From Manihot esculenta (Eukaryota > Streptophyta > Magnoliopsida > Malpighiales > Euphorbiaceae), in NCBI RefSeq assembly GCF_001659605.2, contig NC_035174.2, positions 1,304,389 through 1,368,388 of the forward strand: 64,000 nt of DNA. The letters run 5' to 3'. The notes under the pieces are model-generated. The model did no database searches, was not told where the DNA came from, and saw nothing but the letters and a program-made list of their open reading frames with translations. A program made the position numbers and the translations under genes. Shown piece after piece: positions 1 to 11,802 of this stretch. The number at the start of each line of letters is the position of its first letter. The first letter of the stretch is position 1.

Positions 1-677
1 ATAAAAAGAAACTAAAAATCAAAGTAGCCACTTACTTGATAGGCAGTGGCGGAAGTGGCGGTAGTGGCGAGCGGCAACGCTGTGGTGGCGAGAGGAGCGT
101 CCAGCAGTGGCGAGCGTCCAGCAGCGGTGACAGTGACGGGATCAACGGCGGCGGCGGCAACGATTGCAGCAAGGAGAAAGATGTGGCATCCAGGAGATGA
201 GATGAGAGGAGAGGAGAGGAAGTGGGCGGCTAAAATTAGAAGTGAGGATGAAAGAGATAGATTAGAGTTTTTCTTTTTTATATTATTTGCATTTTCTGAC
301 GGATTAGCGACGGAATTTATTCGGTCGCTAATATTTTTATAATCCGTCGCTAATCCATCAAAAATCTATCAGAATCGGAATTGGGACAAACATCTCCAAC
401 CGAATTTGCACTGGAATAAAGATCTGCAAGATTCTCTTCAAAGAGCCTTCGAAAGCGTACGTAACATTCCTTTCTCCAGTCAGAAAGCCTCTGGCTCGCA
501 TGTAAGAGAATTCACAAGAGAAGGAATGGAAGAAATTAGGAAGGTATTATCACCGTAAACACTAAAATAAAATATTCGTCGCTGATCCGTCGCGAATTCC
601 GTCGCTAAATTTTTTTTTTCCGACGGAAGTAATTTCCGTCGCTAAATCCGTCGCTGATAGTCCATTTTTTTGTAGTG
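1..677. mobile_element. CACTA (En/Spm) DNA transposon, terminal part
   Basis: The stretch ends at 677 with TTTTTTTGTAGTG, the inverse of the CACTACAAAAAAA terminus that defines CACTA elements. Inward from that end (about 298-655) lie many copies, in both orientations, of the motif CCGTCGCTAA / TTAGCGACGG. These are the subterminal repeats such elements use for transposase binding. The other end is outside the window, so size and coding capacity are unknown. The first 250 bases are GC-rich (GGCGGTAGTGGCGAG-type simple repeats) and encode nothing recognisable; the 98-codon ORF there is low-complexity. The expected 3-bp target duplication would be CAT at 678-680 but cannot be confirmed. Confidence 0.75.
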
Positions 678-2478
678 CATGTATACAAGCAGTGTGTTCT
701 GTACTTCAAGTTCAGAACATATAATTTCAGCTAATCGTTTTTTCCAATTGCCTATGTTCAGGATTAATTTTGTAATTTTCTTCTTTTAGTTACTATCAAA
801 ATTCTCCTGTATTAAATGTAATTGTTCTTTTAAGCATTAAATTTTAAATTTAAAAAATTCAATCTTAGGTTGTGTAACGCATATAATTTTTATTTTTTCA
901 TTATAATATAACACCTTTGATAAAAGACTTTCACACATGTATATTATTTTTTTTATATTAATCAATTATTTCAATTTGACTTTTTATAATATTTATATAT
1001 ATATAACATTTCATTTTCAAAAAAAATATATATATAACATTAATTAAAACATTGCTTTTTGTATAACCTACCAAATGAAAAAGAAACAAGGTTTCAACTT
1101 TGAGAAGCAGTTAAACCTATTTACCTCACATTCAAATCATTTTAATGGCCAGCCTTTCTTAAAATTAATTTGAACCCACCAAAAGGGTACTTAGAGATCC
1201 ATTCATCGAACCCCAAATATTGATTTTATTTAGTTTTCCTTCACTACAAGAAGCATTGGGAGCCTTTCCCATCATGATAAAATACACAATTACTCTACCA
1301 GCCTGTATATGCTCCATTGATAAGCAGATAATGTTCATGACTTTGAAAAAGAGAGTATTTGCAAAACTTAGTCTACTAGTCATCAATCAAGGTCAAAACT
1401 AAGGGGACGCAATCATTCTCAAAGACTCTTTAACATGCATTTAACACTGCACGTGCTCTATCTCCCCCCCCCCCCCCCCTCTTAGACTGCTCTCAATAAT
1501 TTTATTCTATTTCATGACTATGCACATGTGTTTTACAGCACTGGTATTTTCTGGTTATTTCACTAGGGAGATTAAGGTGGTAGACATCTGGACAGAAAAC
1601 ACAGTGATATATAACTGCAACCTTTTCTTATCTGCTAGCTACTCTCTCTATCCCATGTATAGGCTATAAGGGCCACTACTACTTGAATTAAATGGCAAAA
1701 ATGCCAAGATCTTAGGAGATATGTATACACACACGACACAGTTGGTTTGGTCTCTAAGAAGTATGGGCCTACGAGTCATAAGCCGACAAATAGAATAATT
1801 TTAGCTTGCCTCATATGCGGTTCTAAGCAATTTCATCACCTATGTATCATTGCTTCATATATACAATTATAAGTAGTCTCATTATATTAGCAAAAGCAAA
1901 TACTTGTAATCCGCTTTGCTGTAAAAGATGATAGCTTAGCAGTCTGAGCCTCCAAAGGTAGCTTACTTTACCATTTCTTTTTCACACGGATGGCCCCTAT
2001 ATTAGTACAAGCTTACGTCAATGCGCAGAACCCATCCTCTTTTATTTTTATTTTGTTAATAAACAAAAAAGAAAATTAGGATTATCAAATGGGAGAATAT
2101 GATGAATTACTTCCTCCAATTGTAAAATAAAACTTTTCTTTATCATATAGAAAATTAATGTAATTTGGGAGTAGGGGAAAAGCTGTAATTATGATATATA
2201 TAAAGCAACTAGAGAGGCCAATATCTCCAGCAAACCCCGTAATTTAAGAACATTTGGTCTGCTAATCATAGCTTATAAGACGTGTGGCGATATTCATTTT
2301 TTTATCTTTAATTTAAAAAAAGAGATAGATCAGCATATATAATCGCATCAAAAATATTATATCTTTTCTTTTCACGTTCTACCCATTATTTCATGTACAC
2401 AACTACATTCATCTTGTATATACCAAAAAATAATTAACACTCCCTCTCTCTTACACGTGCTAACTGCCACACGTGTGA
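678..2478. other. AT-rich intergenic region
   Basis: No gene was recognised. The region is AT-rich, with a homopolymer C tract at about 1466-1480. It lies 3' of the minus-strand kinase gene and should contain that gene's 3' UTR and poly(A) site, which I could not place. Confidence 0.5.
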
Positions 2479-3786
2479 CTAGAACTCCGTTAACGACGTC
2501 TTTCTATGCCACTCTGATGACGGCGACGGAGGAAGTGAAGCCGGCGAATTCAAATTCTGGAAGTACTCCCTAATATCCATTCCTTCAGCCGTTTCAGTTA
2601 GATTATTGTCCTCTCTGACGGGAATAATTGGCGGCCGTAATACCTCCGTCAGTAAGTCCCACCTTACCCCTTTGAAGAACACGTGCTCCTTGATCTCGCA
2701 CGCGCCTCGTTGATAACCCAGCCTCTTCGTTGGATCCTTCTCAAGCAACCGTTCGATCAGGTCCGTTAACTCGTCTCGTTTCACTACAAACTCTGGCTTC
2801 TTCGATAAAATGTTTCGAAACGTTTCCTTTCTGTTCTTCCCTTTGAACGGTGTCGTCCCATATAACATCTCGTACGTTAGAATCCCCAATGCCCACCAAT
2901 CCACCGTGAATTCGTGTCCATCACCTCGTACAACCTCCGGCGACACGTATTCCTCGGTACCCACAAACGAGTTGGATCGTTCTCCATTATCGAAACTGAG
3001 TTTTCGTCGATTCACAGGGCTAACTCGGGCCGACTTGGTCTTTTTCAAGCCTGTTTTATCTTTATTGTGAACAATAGGAAACCACCGTGTCAAATTGCGT
3101 TGGTGGAATCGGTGGGGAATAAGGTGGCGGTGGCAGTGTTTATTTTGTAAATCAAGAGATAAAGACATAGATTGAGCATTCGAGGGTTGATCAAAATGGT
3201 GTAGATCAGAAGAAGAAAAAATGGTTTTAACGGTCCTTTTTGTTAACGTACGGGAAAGGTCGAAGTCGGTGAGAGTAACGTGACCAGACTGTTGTACGAG
3301 AATGTTTTCAGGCTTCAGGTCCCGGTACACAATCCCCATCTCGTGCAGATGTTCTAAAGCGCAAACTATCTCAGCTAGATAAAAACGCACGACGGCGGGC
3401 GAGAAAACGCGATCATTTTGGTGGTATCGGAGCACATTGAGATCACCACCGGAACAAAAAGGGACGGCCCAAGCGAGGAAGTCTGGAGTCTCCAAGGACG
3501 AAATGAGCTGAGGGAGAAAGGGGTGAGTATTCCTGCCGGAGAGTTTGGTAAGGACCTGGATCTCCCAGCGAGCACGGCGGTCGGCTTCGAATTTTGTATG
3601 AAGAGTGGATTTCTCGACGACTTTGAGGGCGTAGGGGGTACGTGCACAAGGGTCAGCTGTTGTGTGGTGAACTAGAAACACAGTGCCCATAGCTCCTTTG
3701 CCTAGGACCTTGATGGCTCTAAGGTTGTCGAAGTCTAACCGAGCGGATGATGATTGATGCTGCTGTTCTGGAGGCGGTATGTCCAT
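2479..3786 (-). CDS. UCN: AGC VIII protein kinase, UNICORN (UCN)-type
   Basis: Intact single-exon gene for a 435-residue serine/threonine kinase. Visible motifs are the glycine loop GKGAMGTV (29-36), the ATP-binding lysine in YALKVV (K55), the catalytic YRDLKPEN (about 154-161), and DFD (174-176) in place of DFG, the hallmark of plant AGC VIII kinases. Between DFD and the activation segment VGTEEYVSPE (about 275-284) there is a roughly 100-residue insert with a basic cluster around 243-262, also typical of the family. The C terminus ends in SLTEF, only loosely like the PDK1-docking FxxF. The family acts in auxin, oxidative-stress and planar-growth signalling. Arabidopsis UCN restrains growth in ovule integuments. 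I chose UCN over OXI1 mainly from its place beside the PLT, SAP2 and WIP genes; OXI1 is the main alternative. Confidence 0.88.
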   Translation of the reverse strand: MDIPPPEQQHQSSSARLDFDNLRAIKVLGKGAMGTVFLVHHTTADPCARTPYALKVVEKSTLHTKFEADRRARWEIQVLTKLSGRNTHPFLPQLISSLETPDFLAWAVPFCSGGDLNVLRYHQNDRVFSPAVVRFYLAEIVCALEHLHEMGIVYRDLKPENILVQQSGHVTLTDFDLSRTLTKRTVKTIFSSSDLHHFDQPSNAQSMSLSLDLQNKHCHRHLIPHRFHQRNLTRWFPIVHNKDKTGLKKTKSARVSPVNRRKLSFDNGERSNSFVGTEEYVSPEVVRGDGHEFTVDWWALGILTYEMLYGTTPFKGKNRKETFRNILSKKPEFVVKRDELTDLIERLLEKDPTKRLGYQRGACEIKEHVFFKGVRWDLLTEVLRPPIIPVREDNNLTETAEGMDIREYFQNLNSPASLPPSPSSEWHRKTSLTEF

Positions 3787-6700
3787 TTTTCAGAGAATAA
3801 AGGGAGGGAGGGAGAGGAATTTGAGAGAAAGAGAACGGAGCTTGAAGCGGAGGGTGTATAACCTGGAGTTGTGCGTTATTGGTTTTATAGCGGGTGCAAT
3901 TTCTGTTTTCGGGTTTTGTCTGAAAGTGAAGTGGTTGATTGGGGGTGCATTTACTATTTTGTACAGTATGAGTCAGTATGAAGGAACAAATATCAGGGCT
4001 AATTTGGGGGGGGGGGGGAGGGGGGGAAATGATTGATGTCCTACCCTTTGCACGCTTTTCTTACAGACCATGCGTTGCAAAATGCAAACCCCTTTTAGTG
4101 TTTTTGAATTTAAATCCAAAAATTTCGAAAAAAGAAAAATAGTGAAGATTAAGAATAAAATTATTGTAGGTGGATGAAACTTAAAGGAATTAACAAGGAT
4201 ACTCAATCTTGTTTCTTGGCATTTGAGTAGGTATGAATGTAAGTATGAGATTGGAGAAGTGATTAGAAAGCAGCCGGTTCCCAAATATTTCTAAGGTTTT
4301 GTTTCTTATAATTAAGAAATTATAATTACTGGTGGAATGAGTGAGGAAAGCCGAGCAATTTGACTGTCCTTGCTGGATATTTTACTATGTATGATTATCA
4401 TAATTAAACAAATAATTAATTAGGAGTAGAATCATACTTAATAGTTCACCACATGGGGGCTTCCAGTTCCATCATCTATGGAAGAATGTGATCCTGAGGC
4501 TAAGGGTTTGTTGTTGGAATGTTCTTTACCTTCTCATTATTTTTGTTTTTAATTTGGCTTTAGAGTTTCAATTATTCTTAATTTATTATGTAAACGTAAT
4601 AAAGTTAATTAAATCAGATAATAAAATAAAAGTCCATTTTTATCAATCAATAACTTATAATTTAATTTAACTCTCAAGATTATAAAAATTTATCTTATTA
4701 TTATGAAAAAGTCCATATTAAATTGATAAAATAAGTTGGGATTATTTGTTTTAGTGTACAAATTATTAATTTGATTAATACAAATGCAGAAATTTAGGAA
4801 TGTGTCGCTTCATTGTATAGGGTTTGGTACTCTGGAGTTGAGCATTAAACATTTTATATATTTATTCTTGTGTATATTTCCTTATAATTGATTGGTCAAA
4901 ATGGAGGCAACTTCGTTGCAGTTTCCCATGACATAGTAATAAAAAAAAAAAAGCGTTAATTGTTATTGTACACATTTTATTTTTTATTAAGAGAGTAGTG
5001 GTCTTATATATACTTCAGAAAACTCTAATTTAATTTTGAAAATTTTAAAGAGATTTTCAAAATAAATATAGAAGGATATTTTTTGAAATAAAAAAGAATA
5101 ATTATTATAATCACTTTTAGAAAACAAGATTTGCAATTCAAGTGACCTTAAAAAGTGGAAATAACTAATAATTGAGAGTATTTAAAGTGGATTGGTTTGA
5201 AATACTATTAGGTAGATCACGTAATCCAATTAATTAATTTTTTTTTTTAAAAAAAAAAGTAAATATGGTGAAAGGGGGTTGATGTTAGGTAATTCTGGTA
5301 GATCAAACCCTTAATAACATCATCTAATTATGTATGATGCTTCAACTGAATTAATTATCTTATAGGTTTAGAAGGATTTCAAATTAATTTTAAAACGGAG
5401 ATGGAAAATAACAAATTAAGCTGAAACCTTTTGTCCTTTTCAATTGCTTCACCATCGGCATCCATCCTAATAGTAATTGCCATACTCATCTCTTATGTAA
5501 TCACCACTAAATTAATTTTTATTAAATATAAATAAATTAAACTAAAATATTATACTACTTCCATATCAATTTACATATATTTTCACAGAGAAAATATGTA
5601 TGTATATCTTGCGGTGTTTAATAAGGTCCGACAGAGAAGAGAAGGACATTGAGAAATTGAAATTATTTTATTTTATTTTTAATTGAGATGCTTAATTAAG
5701 GAATAGATTAAAGGTAATTTTGGTGGTATTTGTTTACTTAAAAGCCACCCAAATTGTCATGTGAAGTTGTAGGCCATGTCATCGACAAACTTAATTAGCT
5801 CTTCCTTTAACAATCATTGCATTTTTAGCTTTAAGGTTAAATGTCTTCATTTATATATCATATGATGAAACCTACATTTTTTTTTTAATCTGTTTATATA
5901 TTATTAAAGATATATTTAACCTTCAAAAAATATTCTCAACAAAAAATAAAATCAAATTATAATACTTGACCTTTGGATTAAGATTACATGTTTTAGGCTA
6001 AGGCTAGACTGATTGAGAGATGAGGAGGCATGAACATCAATGATGGGTTTAGAATTTGTCATCTCCTAGTAATTGTTTGGAAAAAAGATCCACGCCCCAT
6101 ATTTTCCAACTTTAGGTTACACAAAATCTTTTAATACTGTTTTCTTTTTAGGCTATGTTTAGGGGGAAACATGATAACCCCACCAACCAGCTTTTTCATA
6201 TATATCTCTCTTTATATGTATATGATGTTACTGTCTGCCATGATTTGGTGGGAGAAACTGTAAGCTTCCACCAAAGCTCATGAGGGAGGAGGGAAAGATA
6301 AATTGCTGCAGCCTGGGCAATGTCAATGTTAACATATGTAATATACTTTGATGATGCCCATGCCCTTACCGCCCATCATTTCACCATCACAAATACCATT
6401 CTTTACCTTTCTTTTCTTATTTTTATATTTACTTTTTAAATAAAAACAACTGTCTATACACTAATTTATTATCTTTTTAAAAGTTAATTAGGATGCTTTT
6501 TTTTTTTTAAATTAGTTTTGTCTTCAACTCATATGTAAGCAAGCACTTATATACAAAAAAAGAGACGTGGGTTAATTGTTTACTTCAAGGTTGATTTCAA
6601 AGTTTGTCCACGAAAACAACATTAATATGTAATTAACATGAATAATTGGATTACAATTTTTAGATCAAATTATTTTTCTGCAATAGATCAATAATCACAT

Positions 6701-6871
6701 GAATTCTAAAAAAAAATAAATGCATTTTTATTAATAATTAGTATTTATACTGACAAACTGGGATTCAATGGAGTTATTTGATGCACTGAACTGTGATTTG
6801 ATTTAATAAACAGATCAGTAAACTATAATTGGTTTGATGAGTGGATGATGCATTTGAGATTTCATATGAAT
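3787..6871. other. AT-rich intergenic region upstream of the kinase
   Basis: No gene is supported. It holds the kinase promoter on its left edge, a near-continuous G tract at about 4005-4027, and several A/T homopolymer runs (for example 5239-5261). The sequence ends at the CTCTC target site of the LTR retrotransposon that follows. Confidence 0.5.
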
Positions 6872-6876
6872 CTCTC

Positions 6877-7506
6877 TGATAACCTCCAGATATTTCCTAG
6901 CCTAGGAATAAGGTCGGGTCCAAAAGAAGGCCACAGGTCCAAAGCCTATCAGATCATACGCTCGAGAGGTGGCTCGACTTCACGAGCCTGGGCCGGCAAC
7001 CCAGGATGATCCGGATCAGATATGAGCACAAGCCCCATAAGGGAGTAGGCCCAATCACTCACCAGCTCTACCCGCATGCTCTCTGGAGAGCATTAAATGA
7101 CCGTTACGCATGGAGCAGAGGCCTGACACGCCCGTACGTACGGGCCTGAGTGAAAAGGACAGGAAAGCACTATATACTGGAGGGTCTTCTCCTCCAAGGG
7201 GATACTCTCTCTCCTGCTCCTTCTTCCTTAACTCCATTTTTATTTTCTCTCTGCAACTCTTGCTTATCCACACTACTCTAGCTCGTAAATCTGACTTGAG
7301 CGTCGGAGGGTCTCCACTGGGGCATCCCCGGTGGACCCCTGACCCCCTTTTCCCTTATTTTGCAGGTCCTTTCCTCAAAGAGAACATGAAGAGACCCATT
7401 TGACAGACCCATCAGAGAGCCCAAAAAGGAATCAGATCCATATAACAGGGGACGAGGGAGAACCACATCTATCGGATATGGAGCCCAAGGAGATTTAGAG
7501 TTATCA
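6877..7506 (+). repeat. 5' LTR of element A
   Basis: Starts TGATAACC and ends GTTATCA. A TATA-like box (CACTATATACTGG, about 7168-7180) lies before a pyrimidine-rich stretch, consistent with U3 promoter then R/U5. It contains the short palindrome CCGTACGTACGG (about 7132-7143). It pairs with 13655-14284. Confidence 0.93.
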
Positions 7507-7508
7507 AA

Positions 7509-7528
7509 TGGCGCCGTCTGTGGGAACG
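7509..7528 (+). other. Primer-binding site of element A
   Basis: TGGCGCCGTCTGTGGGAACG begins two bases after the 5' LTR, the expected place for a minus-strand primer site. Its first nine bases match the complement of the tRNA-Asp 3' end, as used by many Tat/Athila elements, but the rest does not, so the primer tRNA is uncertain. Element B has nearly the same site at 50218. Confidence 0.75.
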
Positions 7529-7584
7529 AAGGAGATCTTTTCGTCACCGGAGTTCCTAAATCCACCCATTGAGATCCACATGGA

Positions 7585-8176
7585 GGTATGAAAGTTTATA
7601 CGAAAAGAAAGCTGGAGATTTACAATAACCCAGCTGAATAGCCTAGCTGAAAAGAAAGACCCAGCTGGTTCAAGAATATCTTGACAGTCTTTTAATCTTC
7701 ATTTTCCTGCCCTCGTTGTTTATTTTAACATTTATTAAATTTTATTACTACTAACTTTTTCTTTGAGATCTGACGAGGTGAAACTTCAGAACGAAATGCT
7801 TGTTTATGAATATAGATTTTAATTTTTTCTATAAAAAGAAAAAAGAATCAATGATATATATATTTTGTGAGTTGGCTGTGTATATATTGTCAAGGTGAGA
7901 AGGGCAGATCGGTTGTGAAATCTCAGGTTAGCAGGTTAGGAAGAAGATTAATAAATAAAAAATAGGCGAGGTCGGACTAACATTTCAGGTCGGAGGGGCA
8001 TGAGGTCGGAAGGGACACGATTCCGGGCCATCCAACTTGGATGAAGAGCAGCGCCCCTCAAGTATCGGGCAATCTGGAGACAATCGAAAATGATCAAATA
8101 CCCAGGCAGGCACTTGGGTGGAGATCGGCATCTGCTAAGGAAGAAGGAAAGAGAAGAGACACTTGAGAAAGTCAAC
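7585..8176 (+). other. 5' flank of the captured kinase fragment
   Basis: After about 75 bp of leader shared with element B, up to the point where B has its gag start codon, the sequence becomes unrelated to retrotransposon coding DNA. It is AT-rich to about 7950 and then contains a GC-rich tract (about 7960-8060) just upstream of the kinase start codon. It may be the original promoter and 5' UTR of the captured gene, but I cannot prove that. Confidence 0.4.
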
Positions 8177-8581
8177 ATGGGCAATTGCTTTGGGTCTCCC
8201 TCTAGCTCCTCTTTCACCACCACCAATCCTCTCATCCCAGGGTCATCAAATAACACCACTACCACCAGGAATTTCTCAGCCTCAAGCAGCAGTGCAGGTA
8301 AGAGTCAATTCTCTGTTGCGATAAGTGAAGTGAATAATAAGCCAAATCCAAACGGCCAAATTTTGGAAGCACCAAACTTGAAGGAGTTCACCTTTGCTGA
8401 TTTGATGAGTGCCACAAAGAATTTCAAGCCAGACACTTTGTGAGGTCAAGGTGGTTTTGGTAAAGTTTACAAAGGATGAATAGATGAAAAGACTTTTGCA
8501 CCCTCCAAAACTGGCATTGGAATGGAGGTTGCTATCAAGAAATTAAACTCAGAAAGTATGCAAGGGCTTCAAGAGTGGTAG
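8177..8581 (+). pseudogene. Captured 5' exon of a receptor-like cytoplasmic kinase (RLCK VII)
   Basis: Reads from ATG as MGNCFGS (N-myristoylation signal), a Ser/Thr-rich stretch, then EFTFADLMSATKNF, the glycine loop GQGGFGKVYKG, and VAIKKLN with the ATP-binding lysine. This is the N-terminal order of PIX13/Cx32-like RLCK subfamily VII proteins. There are three in-frame stops and no frameshift: TGA 8441-8443, TGA 8477-8479 (at the conserved Trp after KG) and TAG 8579-8581 (where the family has Gln). The exon ends at 8581 exactly at a splice donor (GTAATG). The remaining kinase domain is absent. It lies inside the LTR retrotransposon, so it is a genomic-DNA capture (intron start retained) and cannot make a kinase. 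Confidence 0.85.
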
Positions 8582-8954
8582 GTAATGATTTTTAATTTCA
8601 GTTCTACTATTATCCTTAAAAAGAAAAAGGAAAATATTAAAAATAACAATTAGTTATCCTGCTTATTGAGAGACCGTCATAATTTGCCATCTAGAATAAT
8701 TTACATTCAATGCCATTATAAATGATTTTCTAAAATTAGCTTACCCACAATTCACTCCTACTGCAAGCAATTAATTACTATCAATCATTACAATTGGATC
8801 AAAATCGAGAGCTTTTTGCACTGCTTTCACTATATTTATCGCTTTGCAGTCATTATTGATTATAAAATTATAGAGTATAAATAATACTTAAACCTTTTAC
8901 AATGTTTTACATGTTCCAGCATAATATTTTATTGAAACATAAAGTTAAGCGTCT
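8582..8954 (+). other. Retained intron part of the captured kinase gene
   Basis: Follows the donor site directly, is AT-rich and has no coding signal. It is interrupted at 8955 by a solo LTR and resumes at 11083 up to about 11170, where element A's own 3' repeats begin. I read it as the first intron of the captured gene. Confidence 0.5.
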
Positions 8955-11082
8955 TGTAACGACCCGAAAATTGGACCGCTACCGGCGCTAGGATCCGGGT
9001 CGACTTAAGGCCGCCGGGACCCGTAGCAAGCCTGACATAAAATCTGTGAACCTGTATAATCCCATACATGATCAACAACATGCATAAAAATTAAAACTTT
9101 TCTTTCCATGAACATCAACCAAACTCAACCTGTGCATAACATTAATATAAACATAACTTTGATCCCTCTGTGGGATCTCATCTGTGCCCTCAAAGGGTAA
9201 CATAACCTGTGTTGAGCTGGTTTACATAAACATCATAACATAAGATCATGTACATACAAAAGGGATTAACAATATACTATGGTCAAGCACAACTCTATCC
9301 TCAATAACCTCATTACATAACATACTGAATAGTTTTACAATTCATCATAATACAATTGTCATGTCCACAATCTAGCTATTACATGCATATGACTTTCTTT
9401 TTCTCTTCTTGCCTTCTCTATCTATCCCGTACCTGCAAACCTGGGGGTTAGGGGAGAGGGGTGAGCTAGATGCCCAGTGAGTAGAACTATAAAAAGAATA
9501 TTTAAAACATGCCATCATGAAATGCGTCACTGCGCAAACAAATCACATCATGGACGGACTGACCCAAAAATCCCTCAGCTCCATGCCCGGCCCTATTATG
9601 GGCACCACAGGACTTCGTATTGCCCGGCCTTATTATGGGCACCACAGGACTTCGTACAAAGGGCTAGTGAGTCGTGCAATGTCCATCCCCCATCAACATC
9701 AAATAATAATGCAATGCAACATAATTCGTGATTCTAATGCAACCAACCTATAATATAATCATGATGCATGAAGCATGATAAAAACATTTAATTTAAAAGG
9801 TTAAGTATAGTCCCACTCACCTCTGGCTGACTCTGACAAACTCTGTAGCAGCTGGCTCACTGCTGGGGTCCTTGGTTCCTCGGGTCCGAACCTACACAGG
9901 TGGACTCCAATGAGGGACCAAACATATATAAACATGACTCTAATATATCCCCCAAAAACCCCCTAAAACATCATGAAAACATCACAGAAAATGTGCATGA
10001 AATGGCTCAACAGGGCACTTTCGGCGGCACCTTCGGCGGCCGAAAGTCCTGGACAGAGACGAAACTCAGCTAGGTTCGGCGGCACCTTCGGCGGCCGAAA
10101 GTGCCAGACAGAGACGAAAGTCTCTCTTCGGGGGCAACTTCGGCAGCCGAAAGGCCTGCCTCCCCAGCCATGTTCGGCGGCCGAAAGTACCTTCGGCTGC
10201 CGAACCTGGTTTCTGCCAAAGGGCGGAAACTTGGCTCCCTTTGCCCATTTCGCCTCCAAACCTACCAATCATGCATATTTTTCAACCCCAAGCATGCATA
10301 CAAGTTCCTAGGGGTCTCAAGCAGTCATATACCCCAACTACAACACTTCAAACACACACAAACAACACACATTGTTCATAACATCAACATTAACCCATAA
10401 ACTCAACATATACCCTAACATGCATTTCTACCCATAGATCTTGCATAAAACTTGTTTAAAACATAAAAAGACTTCAAGATCGACCCTTACCTCTTGAAGA
10501 TCGAGAGTAGAGGCGACCTAACTTGGAGTTGGGAGAAATTCGGCTCCTTGGGTCTCCAAGCTCAAAACTTGCTCAAAACTTGCTCAAAACTTACAAATCT
10601 TCAAAGTAAAAGTTATAAACTTGTTAAAACCATGAAAAATCTAAGGAAAACACTCAAGATTGAGGGAGGAGCGGCGGAGACTCACCTTGGCCGACGAAGG
10701 GGAAAAAGCTCGCCCGTGCGGACCAAGGGGACCCTTTTATAGTGGCTGGCCAGGCCACGTTCGGGGGCCGAACGTGCCTCCGTATCCATGCAATGTTCGG
10801 CGGCCGAACCTGCAATTCCCTCACTCATGCTTTCGGGGGCCTAACGTGCCTCCTAATCACATGCATGTTCGGCGGCCGAACTTGACTTTCGGCGGCCGGA
10901 CCTGGGTTTTCCTCCAAGAACTCTTCATGCAAAAACTCATTTTATTTCATACTTAAAACCATTAAAAACATGAAAACATTTTACAAAAACATGGTTCTAC
11001 CCTTCTAGAGGTCTCCGACATCCGAGATTCCACCGGACGGTAGGAATTCCGATACCGGAGTCTAGCCGGGTATTACACGTCT
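8950..11082. mobile_element. Solo LTR of a long-LTR family (copy 1), with target-site duplication
   Basis: The insertion itself is 8955-11077 (2,123 bp). It begins TGTAACGACCC, ends GGGTATTACA and is flanked by the perfect 5-bp duplication CGTCT (8950-8954 and 11078-11082). It has no internal region, so a solo LTR left by LTR-LTR recombination is the simplest reading. Two clusters of the near-palindrome TTCGGCGGCCGAA lie at about 10018-10207 and 10757-10900. A TATA-like CTTTTATAG (about 10734-10742) sits just before the second cluster, which suggests plus-strand orientation. Related copies occur at 51027-53572 and from 61620 to the window end. Confidence 0.85.
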
Positions 11083-11183
11083 TGTGCGACATATTATTTA
11101 CTGATAAATATTATTGAACTAACAACGAGCATCCTCGTTATATACGCCCTGTGCAAGCTCTTATTTTGCAGAAAGAATTCTGA

Positions 11184-11320
11184 ATCTTGCTCAAGACCTC
11201 AGTTAGGCACAAAACCAGCTGAGATGACGAAGCGACAGTAAGGCCAATGAGCCTGAATCTTGCTCAAGACCTCAGTTAGGCACAAAACCAGCTGAGATGA
11301 TGAAGCGACAGTAAGGCCAT
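11184..11320 (+). repeat. Two copies of the element-B-type 3' repeat in element A
   Basis: Two successive units of about 66 bp contain CTGAATCTTGCTCAAGACC and CTGAGATGA(T/C)GAAGCGACAGTAAGG. They are a shortened version of the 107-bp unit repeated at 58607-59410 in element B, and link the two elements. Confidence 0.8.
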
Positions 11321-11335
11321 AGAGCCCGAATTACG

Positions 11336-11790
11336 AAGAAGACCGGGATCCCCTAGAACTCCCAGGAAAACAAAACAAAAACGGCCGGTGAGGATTTTAA
11401 AAGACCTCCCGGAGCATGAAGACTGGGATCCCTTAAGAACTCCCGGGAAAACAAAGAAGACCGGGATCCCCTAGAACTCCCGGGAAAACAAAACAAAAAG
11501 GTCGGTGAGGATCTTAAAAGACATCCCGGAGCATGAAGACCGAGATCCCCTAAGAACTCCCAGAAAAACAAAGAAGACCGGGATCCCCTAGAACTCCCGG
11601 GAAAACAAAACAAAAACGGCCGGTGAGGATCTTAAAAGACCTCCCGGAGCATGAAGACCGGGATCCCCTAAGAACTCCCGGGAAAACAAAGAAGACTGGG
11701 ATCCCCTAGAACTCCCGAGAAAACAAAACAAAAACGGCCGGCGAGGATTTTAAAAGACCTCCCGGAGCACAAAGACCAGGATCCCCAAGA
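11336..11790 (+). repeat. Tandem repeat, about 117-bp unit, four copies
   Basis: Units start near 11336, 11457, 11574 and 11691 with GAAGACCGGGATCCCCTAGA (one starts GAAGACTGGG). Each unit is made of two related halves. The core GACCGGG...CCCC...CCCGG...AAAACAAA resembles part of the element-B 3' repeat (GACCGGGCTCCCCAAG...). There is no credible coding content; minus-strand ORFs here are repeat translations. Confidence 0.85.
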
Positions 11791-11802
11791 TCTCCTGGCA
11801 AA

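Noticed and set aside
1243..1262. CACTACAAGAAGCATTGGG resembling a CACTA terminus
   Set aside because: No matching inverted end, subterminal repeats or target duplication nearby; likely chance.
7110..7403. 97-codon ORF in the 5' LTR, repeated at 13888
   Set aside because: Lies within the LTR, has no domain, and occurs twice only because the LTR is duplicated.
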